A stretch of DNA of 64,000 nucleotides from positions 186,001-250,000 of the forward strand of contig NZ_JACHGO010000005.1 of NCBI RefSeq assembly GCF_014202345.1, written 5' to 3'. Below the pieces are notes generated by a model. The model was not told where the DNA came from. It worked only from the letters and a program-made list of their open reading frames with translations, and did not search any database. Shown one piece after another: positions 60,893-64,000 of the stretch. Within the stretch, counting starts at the first letter, position 1, and every line of letters begins with the position of its first letter. The stretch is from Desulfovibrio intestinalis (GTDB lineage Bacteria > Desulfobacterota > Desulfovibrionia > Desulfovibrionales > Desulfovibrionaceae). The position numbers and the translations under genes are program-made.

Positions 60893-61993
60893 ATGTCCGA
60901 CTCCTTTGGCGAAAATCCTTTCAAGTCCCTTAATATTAGTACGCTTTCAGAGAAAAAGGCAGCAAAATCCGCCAGCCATCCTGTCGCTACAAACAAGAAA
61001 AATAAACGCACAAATCGCGGACTCATTGAAGATGATACACCCCACTGCGACGATGAAGAGCGGGCTCTTTTCTTGCGCTCTGTGGGGCAGGTGCTAGCAA
61101 CAGAAGCGAAGCAAAGCCGGGGCAAGGCTGATATGCACCATGGCTCTGGCGCTTTTTTGCTTGAGGAGCATGGCGTTTTGCCCGCATCAAAAGAATTGAA
61201 AAAAAAGCATACAAAATCTGGCTCTACCATAAAAAAATCGAACCCAACAAGTACTGGAACGCAATATGGAGACCAGAAAGATAAAACGACATATAAGGAA
61301 AAACCACTTGCTGACCCCCAAAAATTGGGGACACACAAAAGCCTAGGCGCGCACGGAGCGTCCAAGCCCCCAGCGCAAGGGCAAGACACTGCTTCCGATT
61401 CTTGGAATTCGCCAGAGTCCAGCGAAGAAGATTCCATATTCATGCAAGCCGTGGGAGGAGTCATCCCCCTTCAAGGGCGTGGCCGTGATGTGGTTCCTGT
61501 TCCAGAAGCGAGCACGCCTCCGCCCAACGGGCAGATCAGCCTTCAGGACTTTATGGAAGGCAAACTGGAGTTTGCCCTGTCCTTTACTGAAGAATATATT
61601 GAAGGACATGTTGTTGGTCTGGACCAGATGACCATAAACAAGCTACGCGCAGGTTCTTTCAGCCCCGAAGCGCATTTGGATTTGCACGGGTTAAATGCCG
61701 TGCAGGCATTTGAAGCCTTACGCGGATTTCTTCGTGGCAGCTGGTACAAAGGATTACGCACAATACTGGTAGTGCCCGGCCGAGGGCGCAACTCACCTGA
61801 TGGGGTGGGCATTTTGCGGGAAAAATTGCAAAGCTGGCTAACTCAGGATCCCTTTAAGAGGGTGGTGCTTGCCTTTTGTACAGCACAGCCGCACGACGGC
61901 GGAGCGGGAAGTGTTTATGTTCTCTTGCGTAAATACAAGAAAAAAGGACATATTTATTGGGAGCGCACGCCCGCAGATTCCGATCTTTATTAG
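60893..61993 (+). CDS. Smr-domain protein with long disordered N-terminus
   Basis: A 366-residue protein ending in a Smr (small MutS-related) nuclease-type domain at about residues 255-350: LDLHGLNAVQAFEALRGFLRG and VVPGRGRNSPDGVGILREKL are the conserved blocks. The N-terminal ~200 residues are low-complexity and rich in K, S, T, P and G. A motif appears twice, EERALFLRSVGQVLA near residue 57 and EEDSIFMQAVGGVIP near residue 182, suggesting a duplicated interaction segment. Smr domains cut or bind nucleic acids in ribosome quality control or recombination; the exact role is unknown. Start at the ATG at 60893 (weak ribosome-binding site). Confidence 0.88.
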   Translation: MSDSFGENPFKSLNISTLSEKKAAKSASHPVATNKKNKRTNRGLIEDDTPHCDDEERALFLRSVGQVLATEAKQSRGKADMHHGSGAFLLEEHGVLPASKELKKKHTKSGSTIKKSNPTSTGTQYGDQKDKTTYKEKPLADPQKLGTHKSLGAHGASKPPAQGQDTASDSWNSPESSEEDSIFMQAVGGVIPLQGRGRDVVPVPEASTPPPNGQISLQDFMEGKLEFALSFTEEYIEGHVVGLDQMTINKLRAGSFSPEAHLDLHGLNAVQAFEALRGFLRGSWYKGLRTILVVPGRGRNSPDGVGILREKLQSWLTQDPFKRVVLAFCTAQPHDGGAGSVYVLLRKYKKKGHIYWERTPADSDLY

Positions 61994-62026
61994 AGTATTT
62001 TAACTTAAAGAAAGTTTAAATGCTCT
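61992..62026. repeat. AGAGTATTT hairpin overlapping the Smr gene stop
   Basis: AGAGTATTT (61992-62000) pairs with AAATGCTCT (62018-62026) through one G-T pair, spanning the stop codon of the Smr gene. It is probably a transcription end or dispersed repeat. Confidence 0.45.
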
Positions 62027-62062
62027 AACGTTGCACAAAAGAGCAGTGCGCCATGACGCGGC

Positions 62063-62137
62063 ATGAAATTTGATGAAATTTGATGAAAATTGTACTATTG
62101 GACAAAATAACAACTTTGAAATAAAAATATTTCAAAG
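62063..62137. repeat. Short direct repeats and an inverted repeat
   Basis: ATGAAATTTG occurs twice in tandem, with a third partial copy, at about 62063-62091. CTTTGAAATA (62114-62123) and TATTTCAAAG (62128-62137) form a perfect hairpin. They lie between the convergent Smr and DUF1992 genes. Confidence 0.45.
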
Positions 62138-62230
62138 CAAATCCGCCTTAAAGCAATCTCATTTGCGATGTTAATGCCATCTGAATGGCTCTTGTCGCAG
62201 GACTTTTAAGGCACGCAAAAGGTGCAAACC

Positions 62231-62644
62231 TCATGCGGACCCTGTTTTTTCATTGACGGTAGCAGACAGTTTGTCCAGCAATCTATCGTAATAAGGATCA
62301 TCCTGTTCAAGCTGCAAATGACGCTGATAACGCATTTTGGCGCGAACTACCATAAAGCGCAGCTTTTGCATTTGCTGTACGCGTTCCTGTTCATCCTTGC
62401 AGGAGTCCAGCAGATCCACAAGGCGATTCAATTCTTTGCGCTCAGCCAATTCAGGCGGCAGGCATCCAGCATTGCTTAGAATTTTGTAAGCCATGCGCAA
62501 ATCTTCGGGCACATGACTCATATCCTCTAACTGCAAGGGGCGACCACGCCCTGGCAGGTTATCAAAAATGCCTTGCGCCTGAGCTTCTTCAATGCGCCTT
62601 TCTGCAATGAACTGAATGACAGACCAGGGATTAGCTTCAGCCAC
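62231..62644 (-). CDS. DUF1992 protein (DnaJ-homologue-28-like domain)
   Basis: A 137-residue protein made of a DUF1992 domain: AERRIEEAQAQGIFDNLPGR then GRPLQLEDMSHVPEDLRMAY are the hallmark blocks, with a charged helical C-terminus. The function is unknown; eukaryotic relatives are J-domain proteins, but no J-domain is seen here. I prefer a GTG start at 62644 with GAGGAAG seven bases upstream; ATG codons at 62668 and 62665 also lie in frame. The start overlaps the 3' end of mutS by 8 nt. Confidence 0.85.
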   Translation of the reverse strand: MAEANPWSVIQFIAERRIEEAQAQGIFDNLPGRGRPLQLEDMSHVPEDLRMAYKILSNAGCLPPELAERKELNRLVDLLDSCKDEQERVQQMQKLRFMVVRAKMRYQRHLQLEQDDPYYDRLLDKLSATVNEKTGSA

Positions 62645-64000
62645 GGTTTTCTTCCTCACCAGCATCATTCTGACTGCCCGATGGTTGAGCGGAAAGGCCA
62701 GCAGAAGAACCACCCCAGAGCTTCTTCCACTCCATAAGCGTTTTTAACGCGTCAAGAGGGCTTAGTTCTTCGGGCTGCATATCACGCAGCAGTTCAACCA
62801 CTGGATGATCTGCACGCGGGGGAGCCGCCTGAAGGTAGGGCAAGTCGTCCGTTTCTTTGACCTTGGTTTCAGGCAAATCCAAACCAGGCAAGCATACTGC
62901 GGATACAACGGCCTTGCGCGCAACATCACGCCCACGTTCCAAGTTGGCAAGGATAGCTCTGGCCCGCTGTACCACAGGGCCAGGCACGCCTGCCAGTCTG
63001 GCTACCTCGACACCATAGCTCCGATCGGCAGGACCGGGCACAAGCTTGTGTAAAAAAAGGATGTCGCCACTGTACTCGCTGATGGCGATATTCATTGTAA
63101 AAACACCGTCCACGCGCCCCTCAAGGGCCGTTAGTTCGTGGTAGTGCGTGGCAAAGAGCGTGCGCAACTCAGCCTGTGCCCGTTTGGCCAAATCTTCGAC
63201 CATGGCCCAAGCAAGGGCCACACCGTCGTAGGTGCTGGTGCCTCGCCCTATTTCATCCAAAATGATGAGGCTGCGCCGCGTTGCCTGACGCAGAATGCGC
63301 GCTGTTTCCATCATTTCAACCATAAAAGTACTTTGCCCCTGGGCCAAGTTGTCAGAAGCCCCTACGCGGGAAAACAACCTGTCGACCAAGCCAAGTTTCG
63401 CCGATGTGGCCGGGACCATTGACCCCATTTGCGCCAAAAGGCAGATAATGGCCACCTGACGCAACACTGTGGACTTGCCAGCCATGTTAGGCCCTGTGAG
63501 CAAGCACAGACGGCGTTTATCTTCCAGGCGAAAATCGTTGGGCACAAAATTGGCGCGACCAAGCATGGCTTCGACCACGGGGTGACGGCCTTCGCGAATG
63601 TTCAGGTTGGCATCTGCAGTCAATTCAGGGCGGCACCAGCTATTAATACGGCCGACCTGGGCTAGGCTTTGCCAATAATCGAGATTGGCAATCAACTGGG
63701 CCATGTGGGTGATACGTTCTCGCTGCTGCGCCATATGCTGACGAAGGTCTTGAAAAAGCGAGTATTCAAGCGATTTGCGTTTGTCAGAGGCAGAAAGCAG
63801 CTCTTCTTCAAGACTTTTAAGAGCCTCAGTGGTGAATCGTTCGGCATTGGCCAGACTCTGCCGCCGAATAAAGTGGTAAGGCACGGTGCCGCTGTGCGCA
63901 GCCCGCGTTACTTCAAAATAATAACCGAAAACACGGTTGTACCCCAGCTTGAGTTTGGCAATGCCTGTTGTCGTTTGTTCTTCCGCAAGCATGGCCTGCA
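62637..64000 (-). CDS. mutS: DNA mismatch repair protein MutS (C-terminal part)
   Basis: The reading frame continues past the right edge; about 454 codons are visible, representing the lever, clamp and ATPase parts of a MutS1 protein. Visible blocks are GYNRVFGYYFEV at the start of the clamp region, Walker A TGPNMAGKSTVLRQVA, signature DNLAQGQSTFMVEM, Walker B LIILDEIGRGTSTYDG and LFATHYHELTALE. The C-terminal tail after about 20 kDa of dimerisation region ends in a glutamate-rich segment. MutS recognises mismatches and recruits MutL. It overlaps the downstream DUF1992 gene by 8 nt. Confidence 0.95.
   Translation of the reverse strand, partial: QAMLAEEQTTTGIAKLKLGYNRVFGYYFEVTRAAHSGTVPYHFIRRQSLANAERFTTEALKSLEEELLSASDKRKSLEYSLFQDLRQHMAQQRERITHMAQLIANLDYWQSLAQVGRINSWCRPELTADANLNIREGRHPVVEAMLGRANFVPNDFRLEDKRRLCLLTGPNMAGKSTVLRQVAIICLLAQMGSMVPATSAKLGLVDRLFSRVGASDNLAQGQSTFMVEMMETARILRQATRRSLIILDEIGRGTSTYDGVALAWAMVEDLAKRAQAELRTLFATHYHELTALEGRVDGVFTMNIAISEYSGDILFLHKLVPGPADRSYGVEVARLAGVPGPVVQRARAILANLERGRDVARKAVVSAVCLPGLDLPETKVKETDDLPYLQAAPPRADHPVVELLRDMQPEELSPLDALKTLMEWKKLWGGSSAGLSAQPSGSQNDAGEEENRG

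Overview
The window reads as a chromosomal segment of a sulfate-reducing deltaproteobacterium (Desulfovibrionaceae, Desulfovibrio-like). I infer this from the gene set: LL-diaminopimelate aminotransferase, a three-gene ferredoxin-domain glutamate synthase, type III glutamine synthetase beside amtB and a PII protein, a LapG-type protease paired with an HD-GYP-derived sensor, an HcpR-like operator before a hemerythrin/DUF438 gene, and an acpS-nnr-tsaE-lysC cluster. No rRNA, tRNA, CRISPR array, insertion sequence or prophage was recognised. Genes are dense, with many 1-25 nt overlaps and strong hairpin terminators. No species was assigned.

Layout. 1-4053 (minus): cut membrane-anchored protein, SAM methyltransferase, then a transporter operon (BASS family, aromatic amino acid permease, RidA). 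4323-8401 (plus): EttA-type ABC-F ATPase with a hairpin leader, an exported DUF4139 protein and a HAD phosphatase. 8549-13637 (minus): acpS-nnr-tsaE-lysC followed by an active-looking HD-GYP protein. 13806-23934 (plus): ugd, a sigma54 activator with a GAF domain, a sigma54-type promoter, amtB, PII and type III glutamine synthetase, a structured RNA candidate, then dapF-dapL. 24215-30000: DMT transporter divergent from a MocR regulator, gdhA, and a dihydrolipoamide-dehydrogenase-like flavoprotein. 30148-33380: LapG-like protease and degenerate HD-GYP sensor. 33527-35980 (minus): AraC regulator, B3/B4 protein, EamA transporter. 36500-41542: glutamate synthase operon behind a folded leader. 41739-46457: nitroreductase, alkylation-repair cluster (Ada-type regulator, Ogt, AlkA), second MocR regulator divergent from an FMN split-barrel protein. 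46458-48042: second structured RNA candidate, gene remnant, DUF302 gene and an A+T-rich stretch. 48043-49889: cupin and hemerythrin/DUF438/PAS genes. 50077-64000: small membrane protein, PlsC, rarA, rsmE, a large unknown gene, GAF protein with MreB, SuhB, Nudix-like protein, rimI, tpiA, secG, Smr protein, DUF1992 protein and the 3' part of mutS.

Much of the middle of the window concerns ammonium and glutamate: uptake (amtB), sensing (PII, sigma54 activator), and assimilation (glnN, gdhA, gltB parts). The PII protein has methionine at position 51, where the classical uridylylated tyrosine sits, so control by uridylylation at that site is excluded.

The strongest candidate for something undescribed is a pair of homologous structured RNA elements (21549-21704 plus; 46526-46746 minus). 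They share four hairpins in the same order, an identical 19-nt block, compensating stem changes, and a 3' Rho-independent terminator. Other points of interest are the LapG plus catalytically dead HD-GYP pair, the sigma54 promoter with tandem-hairpin leader before amtB, the folded leader before glutamate synthase, and a GAF sensor gene almost fused to an MreB gene that has no mreC or mreD beside it.
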